DNA from: Prinia subflava
Taxonomy: Eukaryota > Chordata > Aves > Passeriformes > Cisticolidae
Assembly: GCF_021018805.1 (NCBI RefSeq)
Contig: NC_086250.1
Coordinates: 66,165,322 to 66,229,321 of the forward strand
Direction: 5' to 3'
DNA length: 64,000 bases
Part shown: positions 13,440 through 24,761 of the stretch, one piece after another
How positions within the stretch are numbered: position 1 is the first letter of the stretch
Layout: every line of letters begins with the position of its first letter
Translations under genes and position numbers: made by a program
The notes under the pieces: generated by a model
Databases searched by the model: none
What the model saw: the letters and a program-made list of their open reading frames with translations, nothing else
What the model was told of the DNA's origin: nothing

Positions 13440-13836
13440 CCAGAGGAAGCCACCAAGATGATCAGAAGGATGGAAGACCTCTCCACTGAGGAAGGGCTGA
13501 AAGAATTGGAATTGTTCAGCTGGAGAAGAAAAGGCTTTGGCGTGACCTGATTGCAGTCTCCCAGCATCTAAAGGGGGCTTACAAGAAAGATGGACAGAGA
13601 CTATTTACAAGAGCCTGTAGTGACATGACAAGGGGGATTGGATTTAAACTAAAAGAGAGCAGGTTTAGATAGGATGTTAAGAAGAATTTTTTTACTACGA
13701 GGGTGGGGGGACCCTGGAACAGGTTATCTAAAGAAGGGTCTGTTCCATGCTTGGAAGTGTTCAAGGCCAGGTTGGATAAGGGTTTGAGCAACCTGGTCTA
13801 GTGAAAGGTGTCCCTGCCCATGGCAGGGGGGTTGGT
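13440..13836 (+). mobile_element. CR1 LINE 3' fragment
   Basis: The order of landmarks is that of the end of ORF2 and the 3' region of avian CR1. First comes a GAAGGGCTGAAAGAATTGG block and a TTCAGCTGGAGAAGAAAAGG block, then a CCCTGGAACAGGTT block, then CAAGGCCAGGTTGGATAAGG, then AGCAACCTGGTCTAGTGAAA, and finally CATGGCAGGGGGGTTGG. The last 40-60 bases with the ATTCTATGAT tail are missing. The copy is 5'-truncated as is usual for CR1. It faces another CR1 fragment at 13937-14197 in the opposite orientation. Confidence 0.92.
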
Positions 13837-13936
13837 GCTTTCCTGGGCTCCAAAAATGCTGTCTAGGAGCTAAGGCTGTGTGACAACCGTGTGGAGAGAG
13901 GGAGCAAAGAGACAGCAGCTGCTTCAGCTACATGTT

Positions 13937-14197
13937 GGCAAGATCTGGGATCACTGAGTCCAACTCCTGCCCTGCACAGCACCATTCCCAAAAATCACAC
14001 CCTGAGACTGAGAGCATTGTCCAAACTCTTCTTGAACTCTGTCAGCTGTGGTGCTGTGACCACTGCCCTGGGGAGCCTGTTCCAGTGCTCAAAAAGCCTC
14101 TGAGTGAAAGAATTTCTTTCTAATATCCTACCTAAACCGTCCCTGACACAACTTCGTGCCACTCCCTCAGATCCTGTCACTGCCCACCAGAGAGGAG
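13937..14197 (-). mobile_element. CR1 LINE fragment, antisense
   Basis: Reads as reverse-complement CR1. GAGTCCAACTCCTGCCCTGC is followed by GAGAGCATTGTCCAAACTC, TTGAACTCTGTCAG, GGGGAGCCTGTTCCAGTGCT and a GTGAAAGAATTTCTTTCTAA block. The TTCCAACTCAG end is replaced by unrelated sequence on the left. The subfamily looks different from the copy at 13440-13836 (the GAGAGCATTGTCCAAA type). Confidence 0.9.
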
Positions 14198-17100
14198 AGA
14201 TATGTTTATTTTTAACAAAGAAATGAGGTTTCAAAACTCTCTGCTGTTACAGACCACTCAAATTATGCAAACAAAACACGACATGTTAACAATATTGCAT
14301 GCTGAAGTATAACATTGCCCTTTCACAAGGAATGTTATGAATTACTTAGATGCACTGGAAACCTCAATGACTCTGGATGATGCAAATGTTGGGTTCTCAT
14401 CCCCTGTGCAATGCAGACTTCACTCCAGGTTATTAAAATCTGCTGTGGAGGGAAAATGTATTTTCAATAGATAGATGAACTGTCCATAACAGCCGTAAGG
14501 GAGAGTTGTCTGAATGTCAGCTATGCTTATTCTGCTTATCCAGCTAAAATACGTGCTCTTGTTGCTAAAATATACCAGTGTGTGAGTGACACACAATCCT
14601 CCATTACAGAGACAGACAAAATAGATCTTGTTGCATGATCATTTCATTGACACTTCTCTTTTTACTGCAGAGGGGGATTCTGTCAGCAAAGTTTGTTTCT
14701 TCTTAAGCAGCTTCTTTTCCAGAATGGATCAACAATTCTCACACTGATTGTAAAGAGCTTTGGATCACACTTGGATATTCTGAAGGAACTTTCATTGTGT
14801 GTAAGTTTTGCAGGATGACTGCCATAAGTGATATTTGAAAACACGATCCCAAAATCATGTTGGCTTTTTGGATGAGACATACATGGTCTGTAAAACTGAG
14901 GTGTCTCATATAAAAGCTAGGTGTCTCATTTTAGCAATTTATTTACAGGGAAGTGATATAAAAGCTTTAGACCACAAACCTGTGGTGGGATCCCTCTGAC
15001 CTAGGACAGGCATGTGGTTCAGATTGAGATTCAGGTGATGGTTTCAGATAAATAAATTTAATAATCTAAATTTCACCCTAAAAGTAACTCCCTAACTTCC
15101 AGATATTTCAAGATACTTGAGCTGAATCTTGCCTTTTGTCTCAAAATACTATCCAATTTATGAGAGAGTATTTGCTACGCTTGAGGAATGATAATAAGAT
15201 GCTGGGATAATTGATTACCTCTTCACTTAGAAGTGAGGAAAAAGGGAAACAATACAAAGAAAAACTCAGTCTTTTGACCACAAGATCCCTTCTACGACAT
15301 CCAGGAATTCTGATTGCAACTGCCTGCAGATCTCCAATGGGATTTCCAGGAAATATTTCAACTCATGTCTTTTAAATTGTTATCATCCATGATTTAAAGA
15401 AAAGTTTTCTAAATGTTGCTTGGGGTTATAACACAAGGATCTGGAAATCAGCATGATGAAGTAACACTTCACCTTCCTGTAAAAACTTTACAGAACCATT
15501 TTAGACATAAGGGAGAATCACATGTAAAAAATAAAGTTTGTAACAGGTCAACAGAATAGCAAGTCTAAAACAACTGACAGGAATATTTAGTTAACAAAAT
15601 CCTCATCCTCCCCTGAAATGTCTTCACTGTCATCACCTCCATTCCAGCTAGATTTTAAAGCAACACAATAATTCCTGCAATAGGAGCCAACTTCAGAACC
15701 AGTCTCTTATAAGTGATATTCACTCTTCCTCTCATATGCTATTTCCTGGATGCCTGCAGAGGAAAGCTAGAAAATGAGACTACACTTCTAACAGTCCAAC
15801 AACAAAAGAAACCAAAGGTACCTTACTTTGTGAAGCCTACAGGGATATCTGGAACACTAATTCAAAGAGTCTTCTTTACGCACTTAAATTTCTCTCAGAT
15901 CAACAAAGACAACGGGTATTTATAATGGCTGCCCAGGTGAGACACCCTTATTGCCTTGTTTACTATATGTAAGGCCTATAAGCCTCTAAGATGATTTAAT
16001 TTTCTTGCCTGCTGAAAATGAAGCTGCCAACAGTTGATGAAACAGAAATATGAAGCTTGAGATATTTAAAATACCAAACATTGTGCCCACTTCTGAAAGT
16101 AGCCAACACTGTGGTAAACAAGGATCTCTGATGGGAAATCATCTGAAAGAGTTCAGAGGCAAGACCTGTGCAGATCAAGTGTTCAGCTCCAGCACCCTCT
16201 TCCAGGAACCAGAAAGACATTAATTCAACAATGATGGTTTTAAACATTTTCGTTGGGGAGGGTGTGGAATTGCATGTAACATCTTGCTGATAGTCACACA
16301 AATGACAAGACTTCAGGCAATACTGAATTTAACTCCTGAATTCCTCATTATAGCTCAATTCCTCTTTGTGTTAGTCAAGTAAAAGGTTTTGCAGTATGTA
16401 TCAAAGGATCTGGCCTGTTTCCATATATAGCCCTGTCATTAGAGCTTTAACCCTCCCAGTGGATGATGGCAGAGGAGGCCAAAATATGTCAGATGAGGTT
16501 TGGCTTTAACAGCAACAGTAATTGATTTTACATTTGTAATGGGCATTTGATTGGCTGAATAGTCAGCACAGGTTGTAGTCTTTAAGGAGTGGAAATGCCA
16601 CCCCACTGAAGTGCAGAATACTGAAAAGGTCAGAGAAAAGGAGAATTCCCCCTTTAATTCATGAAGAAAGAGACATTAGCATCCAGGGAGCCCACACACA
16701 TGACAAAGGTTATAATGAGAAAGGAAAATGGAAAACAGATAATCCATTTTTATGAAAAAGATCCCAAGGAGACCCTAAAAGGGCAAATGTCCCATATTTA
16801 TCCCTCTTGTGAGTGTCACCACATTGAGTATACAGTCATTGCTACGGGAAAAAAAAAGCACTATCTTTTCTGTAAAAGAAAATATATATCCCATACATCT
16901 CTATGCTTACGGAGGCAGAAAACACCGAGATGTGATATTTTTAAACAGAAAAAGACACAGTGGGAAAGATGTAATGAAAAGAAAGGGGTGTGGGTTTGTT
17001 TTAAAAATTCATACATTTCCTGCAGAATTCAGGAACAAAGAGCTGTCAACTGTTCTTATGCAACTGGAAAGACTGAGGTAGAGGAGATTATTGTGTGAGA

Positions 17101-20100
17101 ATTTTTTTTTTCTAAAATGTTCCAGATAAAGATGTTGGGGCCAAATAAATATTTTCTGCCTTTTTTCCCTAAATTCTGGAACTATTCTTTCATATGGTTT
17201 ACTTACTACATTAGCAAACTTATGCATATGCATTTATCTGCTGTGCTATAAATCAAAAACAGAATGTGTTCCTTTCATGTTACTTAATTCTGTATATCAT
17301 TGTGTGTAGGTTAAGGTTTCCCAGAGAAGTCTGCTTTGGTCAGTAAGAGATACACAGATAAATTAACTTTCTTCTCCACTTTCTTCATAAATATGCACAT
17401 ATATGTATGTGTGTGTTACCATTTGTATGCAAATATATCTATAAGATTTCTCATTTAATCATCCACATTCGTGCACACAAACATAAATAAGGATATGGAT
17501 ATATATACATATGTACATAAAAGGAAAATAAAAGCATAATAGAAAGACATCCTATAATCTTACCCTTCCCTTGAGCTCTTCCCCCAAAGCAATAACCCAG
17601 TGTATATCTTCAGACATATTCTAGTTCTCTGAATAGTTGTTTTTAAAATTATTTGGACTTTTGCTGCTAAAGCTGAAATCCAACACTCTGGAACATTCTG
17701 CTTTGACAGCTTTTAAACTGAAAAGTCAGCTTTATGATAAGCACTTCTGTCTTCCTCTCCCTCTCAAGCTTTTTCATCCAGTTTTTCATTAACTTCTTTG
17801 CTGTTACATTCAAGCCCGCAAACTCCATGCAGAAACCCTGAGCCTTCAGTGGGGTTACAAGTAGATGTAAGATATGAAAACGTGCTTGAAGAGAAGAAAA
17901 AGGTGGCAAAATAGGGCAGCATCCCTTTGCTATTAGATGAGTCTATAGTGCTATTCCTTTGCATTTGAAATTGCCCAGGAAAGTGATACATACACAAAGA
18001 AAAAAATTGTTCTTTTTCAAGATAGGATGCAGAACTACTGAGAAATAACATGAACAAATTGTTTCTGTTTTCCCCATTTTGCTGTGTGAAGTGCTGCATT
18101 TGTTTAGCAGCCTGCACTTACAGAAAGAAGAATGAACTGTTATCTAACTGTTCTAAAGAGATTTGAAATAATATTGTACTTTCAGAGAAAATAAAGAACT
18201 ATATCAGTTTCATAACAGATCAAAAACCGGGAGAAATTTTGGAAGCATTTATATCACCTCTGAGGCTACTAAGCCAGACACGCAATTTTGACGGTTTTGT
18301 GGAATTCCTAATTTGAGAACAGATTATGACAATGCTCAGAGACCTGAGATAGAACATCCCAGCTCAATCTTTAAAGAAAAGCAATCCTGTTATTTTCCAG
18401 AATGTAGTGAAGAGGAGATTACGTATTTAGAAAAGTTGTGGCTGAATTCTTGAGAACATGGGTCCGCAGAAGTATCAGAGGCAAAACAAAAGTAAAACTT
18501 GAAGATTCTGAAGACAGGCTAGAGGTGGGGAAGAGCACAAAGCCTGCAGGGGATGCTGGCAGACGTTGGCAGATGTCCCAGCATCTCACAGGACTGTCAG
18601 ACCTGCAAGATGCAAACCCATTTTCCAAAGAGCTGCAGAGAAGGACAGAAATAATCCATGAAGAGGTATAGTACGTCTGTTTTATAGAACATTATGCCTC
18701 TGTATTCAACACAGAGGTGTTTGCAACACTAACAACTACTTTAGAGAACATTTCCTGGTGGGATTTGCTCAAAAGTAGCTACACACTGTGGCTGAACAAT
18801 TACTTTAAACATCAGGAATGTTTCTTTCTAATTACAAGTTTAAAACCTGCACAAATGACTGCAATAGGTGAAGATATAGTTAAGCATGTTAAAAGAAAAC
18901 TGGTCATGTGGAACGTAGGTAAAGGTCAGATGACGTCATGGAAAGACTATTTCTACTGTGAATACTCAGAGCTAGGTGCAAAAATCAATATGTCTTAGAA
19001 AGGTAAATTTGCAGTTGTAAGGAAATGAAAAATCTGTCTGATATTAGTAACTTGATTCAGTTACCCAAGCAAAAGGATCTAACATCCCCTGAAAGATAAA
19101 ATACCTTATTATGTCTACCTACCTGGCTGGCAGATTCAGCACAGGAGCTATGGGACATCTCTGGGACACCTACAGGGTCTTTTGAGTGACAGAGGACAGA
19201 TTGACACAGTGAGTTCTGCTATTTTCTACTGCTGACAATATGAGCTTATGCCACCTTTTATGACAAGGCAGAAGCCTGTGGTATAGACACCTCAACATTC
19301 TCTGCTCACAAGAGAGGATGTGGGAGCCAGGTGTCTCAGCAGTGACTTCATTTTCCAAATTATTAGCACTGAAGATCACTTAAGTGCACCTAGGTGTTCC
19401 TAGATATTTCTGTGGTGTTGACAGATAAAACAGGATCAACAGGGAAAATTCATGGATTAGCAGCAGAAGTGAGCTATGAAAACCTTAAATCTGTGCAGGT
19501 ACTTCCATGTTGTTCACAAACTGCTCTTGGTTCCTCTGAGGGAAATGTCAGGGCATGATGGAACAAGCAAAACTAGAGTAGCAACTTTGAAACTGCAAAC
19601 TTTAAACTGTTAAAGTTCTAAAATATTGTTCAAGAGAACAAAGCTTAGAAACAGCCTAGTTGGTATCTACCCAAAGCTCACAACTTTGGGTACTGCAAAT
19701 GCCTGCAAGGAGATTTAATGAAACAGAAAATGTACCATGATAAGGAATTGTATTTGTATAAGCCTTTGCAGCCAAAAAGTAAAGGATATTTGTACACAGT
19801 AAAACATAGGTTCAATGGCTTCTCATGTAGTTGTTGTTAGAGTTAATTACTGCAGAAATTCAGAGCTGGAGTTGAAATAGCAATTACTGGCAGCAGGAGG
19901 AAATATAAGCATAACTGGGCCTGCAGGTCCTCAAATCATGAAGAACCACCAGACCCTAAAATACCAGCAGGCAAGACTGACCTGCACAATGTAGATAACA
20001 AAACTCTTCAGTGAAATCCAAGGTGTAAGAACTGAAAACAGCATTACCTGCCCTCAATTTGCCCTTATGGCACAAAAGTTATTTTGGGCATTCTGATGAT

Positions 20101-21115
20101 GTTCTGAGTATGTATTTCCATAAATACATCCACACTTTGAAAGGTATAAACACGTTTATTTAAATAACAATCTCTTTAGCAATTAATAACTAGTTAAACA
20201 AGCATGTGTGTACTCTTTTTTTTTGAATATTAATTTGTTCTAGATTTCTTCCTTGAATGCACCACACAGCTTCAAGCACCTAAGTGCTATTAAGAGCCTG
20301 TTCAGTGTCATTCAGCAGTTCAAAACAGGATAAGGCTGTGATTACTATCTTTTCACTATTTTTTGCTCACTGATTATTTTATTTGAATCCTCAGATAACC
20401 CTTTAAAATTAATTCATTTCCCTCCATTTCTACAACCACTGAATAGATAAGGTGACATTTTGTTAACAGCCGTATTTCTTGGTAAAAGGCATGTTTCAGT
20501 AGAGCTCAGATTGTGCATTGTAACATTATGGTTCTTAAATGTCCACATTTTTTAAACCTGTCTGAAATTTAGGTGTTTTCACCTTTTAATGCTGTCAGAG
20601 ATATCATAATATCACAGTACTCAAACTTTAATATCAGGGAAAAGTTTAATCTCTAATATAACAAAATAGTAATTTATCCTTGTAAAACACTCATTTATGC
20701 ACTCTGAAATGGTTAGCTTAAATTTTTTCTCTATAAAACTGCACAAAAGAAACATTTGCAAAGACAAAGACATGCCTTTAAAACAAAAATTGATCCCTAC
20801 ACTGAAAAAAATATAGTATCTCTACACATTTGTGTGTCCTAAAACTATGTTCCTTTCATAAGCTTATTATTAACTTTATGTATATATTCCTACCTTCAAG
20901 TTCAGCAGTTTATACCCATTACAGAGCAGAACAAAACAAATCTGTGTTGGTGCCTAGACTGGGAGTGCAAATCGGTTGTCTTGAGAATGATGAATGAGAG
21001 TATGAGAACAGCCCTGGTAAGGTCTGATCCCTTACAATGATACCATGATGATATATACTCAATACTTTGCAACTGCAGATCTCAGAGCAGATTCCACCTG
21101 GGATCAATAGCGTTG
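14198..21115. other. Non-coding unique sequence
   Basis: No supported gene. The 145-codon plus-strand frame at 16661-17098 is Lys-rich and has no recognisable domain. AT/TG-rich simple stretches occur near 17390-17520. A perfect palindromic CRE-type octamer TGACGTCA is at 18931-18938, with no promoter context around it. A minus-strand acidic frame at 15587-15660 is discussed in the findings. Confidence 0.55.
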
Positions 21116-21240
21116 TCCCTGTTTATAGAGGAGGAAATTGGGGTCCTTGATGGTGGCTCCCTGCCACACACACAAAATTTAGTCACTGAATCCCAGTTAG
21201 GATTTCACTTTCTGGAAAACACAGCTTCCCATTGTCCAGT
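21116..21240 (-). repeat. MIR-like SINE (degraded)
   Basis: Four landmarks fall in the order of reverse-complement MIR-type SINEs as I remember them. These are a GAGGAGGAAATTG block, a CCTGCCACACACACA block at the place of the CCCAAGGTCACACA segment, GAATCCCAGTTAGGATTTCA at the place of the AGCCGGGATTTGAACCC segment, and CTTCCCATTGTCCAG near the tRNA-derived head. Divergence is high, as expected of an ancient amniote repeat. It is slightly more convincing than the copy at 2510 because the central part is also present. Confidence 0.5.
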
Positions 21241-23305
21241 TCCATAGAAGTTTGGTGGGACCAAGATTAGGCTTGAAAATTATTGAATGGCGCAAGTGGC
21301 ATTGCAAAGGGATTTTAGGAGGTCACAACAGAAATGCTTTACTACCCGTGCTACTGCAGCAGCTGCAAGCTCCGTGTATGTGTCCATCCAGGAAGATTAT
21401 CCACATCCATCAGGAAAGGGAGACCCCTGACCAGACAATCTTGTACTCTGAGTGCACAGCATGAGGCAGTAGCAAAGCATTATTGAGCTTGCAATAACTG
21501 GTTTGAACACTAACCGTAGTGCACTCATATTCAAGTCAAATTTTCAGCATCTTTTTTGAAAGGCATGATGAGAGAAGTCATGTGAGAATTTCATTCTTCA
21601 ATTATATTTATAAGAGAACTCGCTGCTTGCTTCCTGAGTAAAAAAAAAAATGAAATAATATTTACAGCTTGATATATTACTTTGGTTGAATAATTGCTGA
21701 CCCCAAAATTTAAAGTGGTACGTTTAATAGACCACTTTTATCTATGAATGTCTGAGTGTTTTGCATCCTGAAAATTAAAGATTACATTCATTTCCCACAA
21801 AAAATTAAAACAAATATCTTCTGTCAGAAAACAGCTTCTCCCAACTTCAATTAAACTTCAGAATGACTTTCATGCATCAGAGACTGCACTGAAAAGATCA
21901 GCCAGTTCTATCTTCTCCACAGCAGCTTTGTATTGCCACATATGGCCAGCATTGATTCTTCAAGCACTGCAGAGAATTTCCCTGCATTTTTCAATTTTCT
22001 GGCAATTGCACCTTTAACTGACAGTGAAATTATTATGGCTTTTGCTGTCATCTTAACTTTATTCAAAGTACTTAATATATCCCAATTTACTCAGTGTTAA
22101 AACATCTTGTCTAATTTTGTCTTTACACTAACAAATTACTTCCCACATGCTCTTCAGTAAAACAGTCCACACAGTAATTTATTTTCTGTAGCTTTGTTAT
22201 TCTAAAAAACAGTCTGGATTTAAAGTTCTGTGTGTAAATTTCTTGATTAATTGAACAGTAACATTCTTCATCAACTCTGGATTATCAGCAGCGCCAAGGC
22301 TTGAATCCACCTGGATGTGACTTTGGTGTTAACATAAAGTTTAAATTCAAAATTATGAACTCCGAAGTGAATTCAGAGGAGCAGTCTTGTTGCAAACTTG
22401 TTGCATTGTACTGTTTGGAAATGTTTAATCACATACAAAAGACTTTTCAGACAGATCCAGCAAGAACAGAAATTCTCTCTTGAGACACTTATTCCTACAG
22501 TCGTTCACTTCTGAAAGAAAAGCTATCAGATATTGACCCTGAAGTATTTTATCATGGATGGCAGATCAAACACTTGTTCACCTCTGTTGTGCTAGGAGTT
22601 AGTTATTACAACACAGGTGATGATGTGTTTGCTCTTTAAGAATATCTTTGAAAGGCTGAATAGTGATAATTCTCAGGGACATGAAGAATGGCTGTAATAA
22701 GTGGTTAGTGAGCAAGTCCTGTTCTTAACTCCACTTTTCTAAACCCAGAGCGGACTGAAGTCCTAAGAATTTACGTCAGTGAAGAACAAACACTGCTGTG
22801 TTTACTGCACTAAATTCAACTGATAGACAATTGTTCAATTCCTGCTGTTAGAACAGATCTCCCTCATGAGTCTGGGCAAACTCTAATAAGGTCTTTGCTA
22901 CAGTCTCTCCTCTGCACAACAATACTTCTTCACTTTTTTTTTTTTTTTGTTCTTCTTTCTTTCTTTAAGCCCAGAGCAGGAGGAAGCCTAGCAGTCTCTC
23001 AAAACTGTTGAGTAAATGCAGAGTGGACAGGCCACACTGTGTTCTACAGCTCCATATCTCTTAGGATCTCTTTAGCACCACTTAGGATCCTAAAGCTGCT
23101 TTTCCTAAAGCCACGTGGCATTTTCAGCCTGGCTGGCAGGTGCTTTTAGGCTGGGAAAGACACAGGCTGGCTGGCTTTGTGCCCTTATGTACAGCACCCA
23201 GAGGCGGAATATTGCTCGATTGACCCTCTAGGTTCCTTTACCGGGACAAATAGCAGCAATCAGCATCCAGGAAATAAAAATAAATACAGCTGAGAGCTTC
23301 AGCTC
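21241..23305. other. Non-coding unique sequence
   Basis: No supported gene. A polypyrimidine stretch (T run followed by TTCTTCTTTCTTTCTTT) lies at about 22930-22968. GC content begins to rise after about 23100, before the minisatellite block. Confidence 0.6.
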
Positions 23306-23458
23306 ATAGACTCACAGGATAGTTTGGGTTTGGAAGGGCCCTAAAGATCTCCTAATCCAACCTGCCTGCCACGGGCAGAAACACCTTAGCAGAGCTCAGA
23401 GCCGCATCCGAACTGTCCTTGAATACTCCCAGGACGGGGAAGCATCTACGTGCATGGA
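23306..23458 (-). mobile_element. CR1 LINE 3' end, antisense, truncated
   Basis: Reverse-complement CR1 3' end: ATAGACTCACAGGATAGTTT, then GGGTTTGGAAGGGCCC, then AATCCAACCTGCCTGCCACG, then a CTGTCCTTGAATACTCCCAG block. The body is cut off on the right, where a CpG-rich spacer and the minisatellite begin. Confidence 0.9.
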
Positions 23459-23508
23459 GGGCAGTGGGCGCAGGGGGGCGGGAAAGGCGCTCGGACGGGA
23501 GAGACGAC

Positions 23509-24227
23509 AGGCAGCGCTGAGGGCAGGCAGCGGCTGAGGGCAGGCAGCGGCTGAGGGGAGGCAGCGGCTGAGGGCAGGAGCGGCTGAGGGCAGGCAGCGG
23601 CTGAGGGGAGACAGCGGCTGAGGGGAGGCAGCGGCTGAGGGGAGGCAGCGGCTGAGGGGAGGCAGCGGCTGAGGGGAGGCAGCGGCTGAGGGCAGGAGCG
23701 GCTGAGGGCAGGCAGCGGCTGAGGGGAGGCAGAGGCGGAGGGCAGGCAGCGGCTGAGGGGAGGCAGCGGCTGAGGGGAGGCAGCGGCTGAGGGGAGGCAG
23801 CGGCTGAGGGGGGGCAGCGCTGAGGGCAGGCAGCGGCTGAGGGCAGGCAGCGGCTGAGGGGAGGCAGCGCTGAGGGCAGGCAGCGGCTGAGGGCAGGCAG
23901 CGGCTGAGGGCAGGCAGCGGCTGAGGGGAGGCAGCGCTGAGGGCAGGCAGCGGCTGAGGGGAGGCAGCGGCTGAGGGGAGGCACTGCTGAGGGGAGGCAC
24001 TGCTGAGGGGAGGCAGCGGCTGAGGGGAGGCACTGCTGAGGGGAGGCACTGCTGAGGGGAGGCAGCGGCTGAGGGGAGGCAGCGGCTGAGGGGAGGCACT
24101 GCTGAGGGGAGGTAGCGGCTGAGGGGAGGCACTGCTGAGGGGAGGCAGCGGCTGAGGGGAGGCAGCGGCTGAGGGGAGGCACTGCTGAGGGGAGGTAGCG
24201 GCTGAGGGGAGGCAGCGGCTGAGGGGA
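23509..24227 (+). repeat. G-rich minisatellite, 17-bp unit, about 43 copies
   Basis: A 719-bp tandem array with plus-strand unit AGGCAGCGGCTGAGGGG (17 bp). Variants include a GGGC ending, AGGCAGCGCTGAGGGC (16 bp), AGGCACTGCTGAGGGG (16 bp), AGGTAGCGGCTGAGGGG and shorter AGGAGCGGCTGAGGGC units. GGGC-ending and GCGCT units sit in the left and middle; CACTGCT and TAGCGGCT units occur only right of about 23980. Every unit carries a G3-4 run on the plus strand and most carry a CpG. The minus strand has no stop codon in any frame across the array, which gives long spurious proline/leucine/serine-rich frames; I do not read these as genes. Confidence 0.97.
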
Positions 24228-24600
24228 GCCGCTTCCCGCCCCGCGTTCCCGAGCGGAGCCGCGCACCCCGGCGTGCCGCCGCTCCGCCGCCGGGCGGCGC
24301 CCGCGCCCCTCTGCAGGGCGGCTCGCTCCCGGCCAGGGCTGCCGCGGCTCCGGACACACGCGGTGGGCCCCGGGTGACAGCCCGGGCACACGGGGACCCT
24401 GGGGGACACTCCGGGCACACGGGGACCCTCAGGGACACCCTGGACACACGGAGACCCTCAAGGACACCTCGGGCACCGCGCCTCCCCCGCCACACCGCTG
24501 CACCCTGCCTTGTGCCAGGGCGCTTCGGCAAAGCCCGCCAGAGCTGCACTCTGCCCTCACGCCACGACAAGCTGTGGAAAATGTCCCTGGACAGCCCCTA
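24228..24600. promoter_or_regulatory. CpG-island-like block
   Basis: Very GC-rich, with dense CpG especially at 24228-24360 (for example CGAGCGGAGCCGCGCACC and GCCGCCGCTCCGCCGCC), in a window otherwise AT-rich and CpG-poor. It starts at the edge of the minisatellite and ends sharply at about 24600 with AT-rich sequence. It could be a CpG-island promoter of an unannotated transcript, or CpG density kept by repeat expansion or biased gene conversion. I see no TATA box, clear first exon or splice donor that decides strand. Confidence 0.5.
24383..24480 (+). repeat. Second minisatellite, 29-bp unit, about 3.3 copies
   Basis: Units begin CGGGCACACGGGGACCCT and end GGGACAC(T/C)C-like. They lie at 24383-24411, 24412-24440 and 24441-24469, with a partial fourth copy to 24480. 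Copies 1 and 2 are nearly identical and copy 3 is more diverged. Confidence 0.88.
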
Positions 24601-24761
24601 AGGGAGTTTAGTTTAAATTAATAAAATCATTAGATACGAAACCAAAAATCCCTAGCGTTGAAATACTCTGTTTGGATGGTTTTTAAATGAAAATCCAGCT
24701 GTGTTCTGGGGTGCCTCAGGCACCAGGGATGCCAGCTGGTCAAAGTACCTGACTGTCCATT

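Noticed and set aside
16661..17098. 145-codon plus-strand open frame
   Set aside because: No domain, no upstream promoter or splice context, Lys-rich composition from A-rich DNA.
18931..18938. TGACGTCA as a CREB promoter site
   Set aside because: A single octamer with no promoter or CpG context is not enough to call a regulatory site.
23509..24227. CRISPR array
   Set aside because: Units are contiguous without unique spacers and the window is vertebrate.
23352..24570. Three overlapping long minus-strand open frames (340-374 codons), rich in Pro, Leu, Ser and Ala
   Set aside because: They run through the 17-bp minisatellite, whose unit has no stop in any minus-strand frame. All three frames give the same shuffled peptide, which is a composition effect and not a gene.
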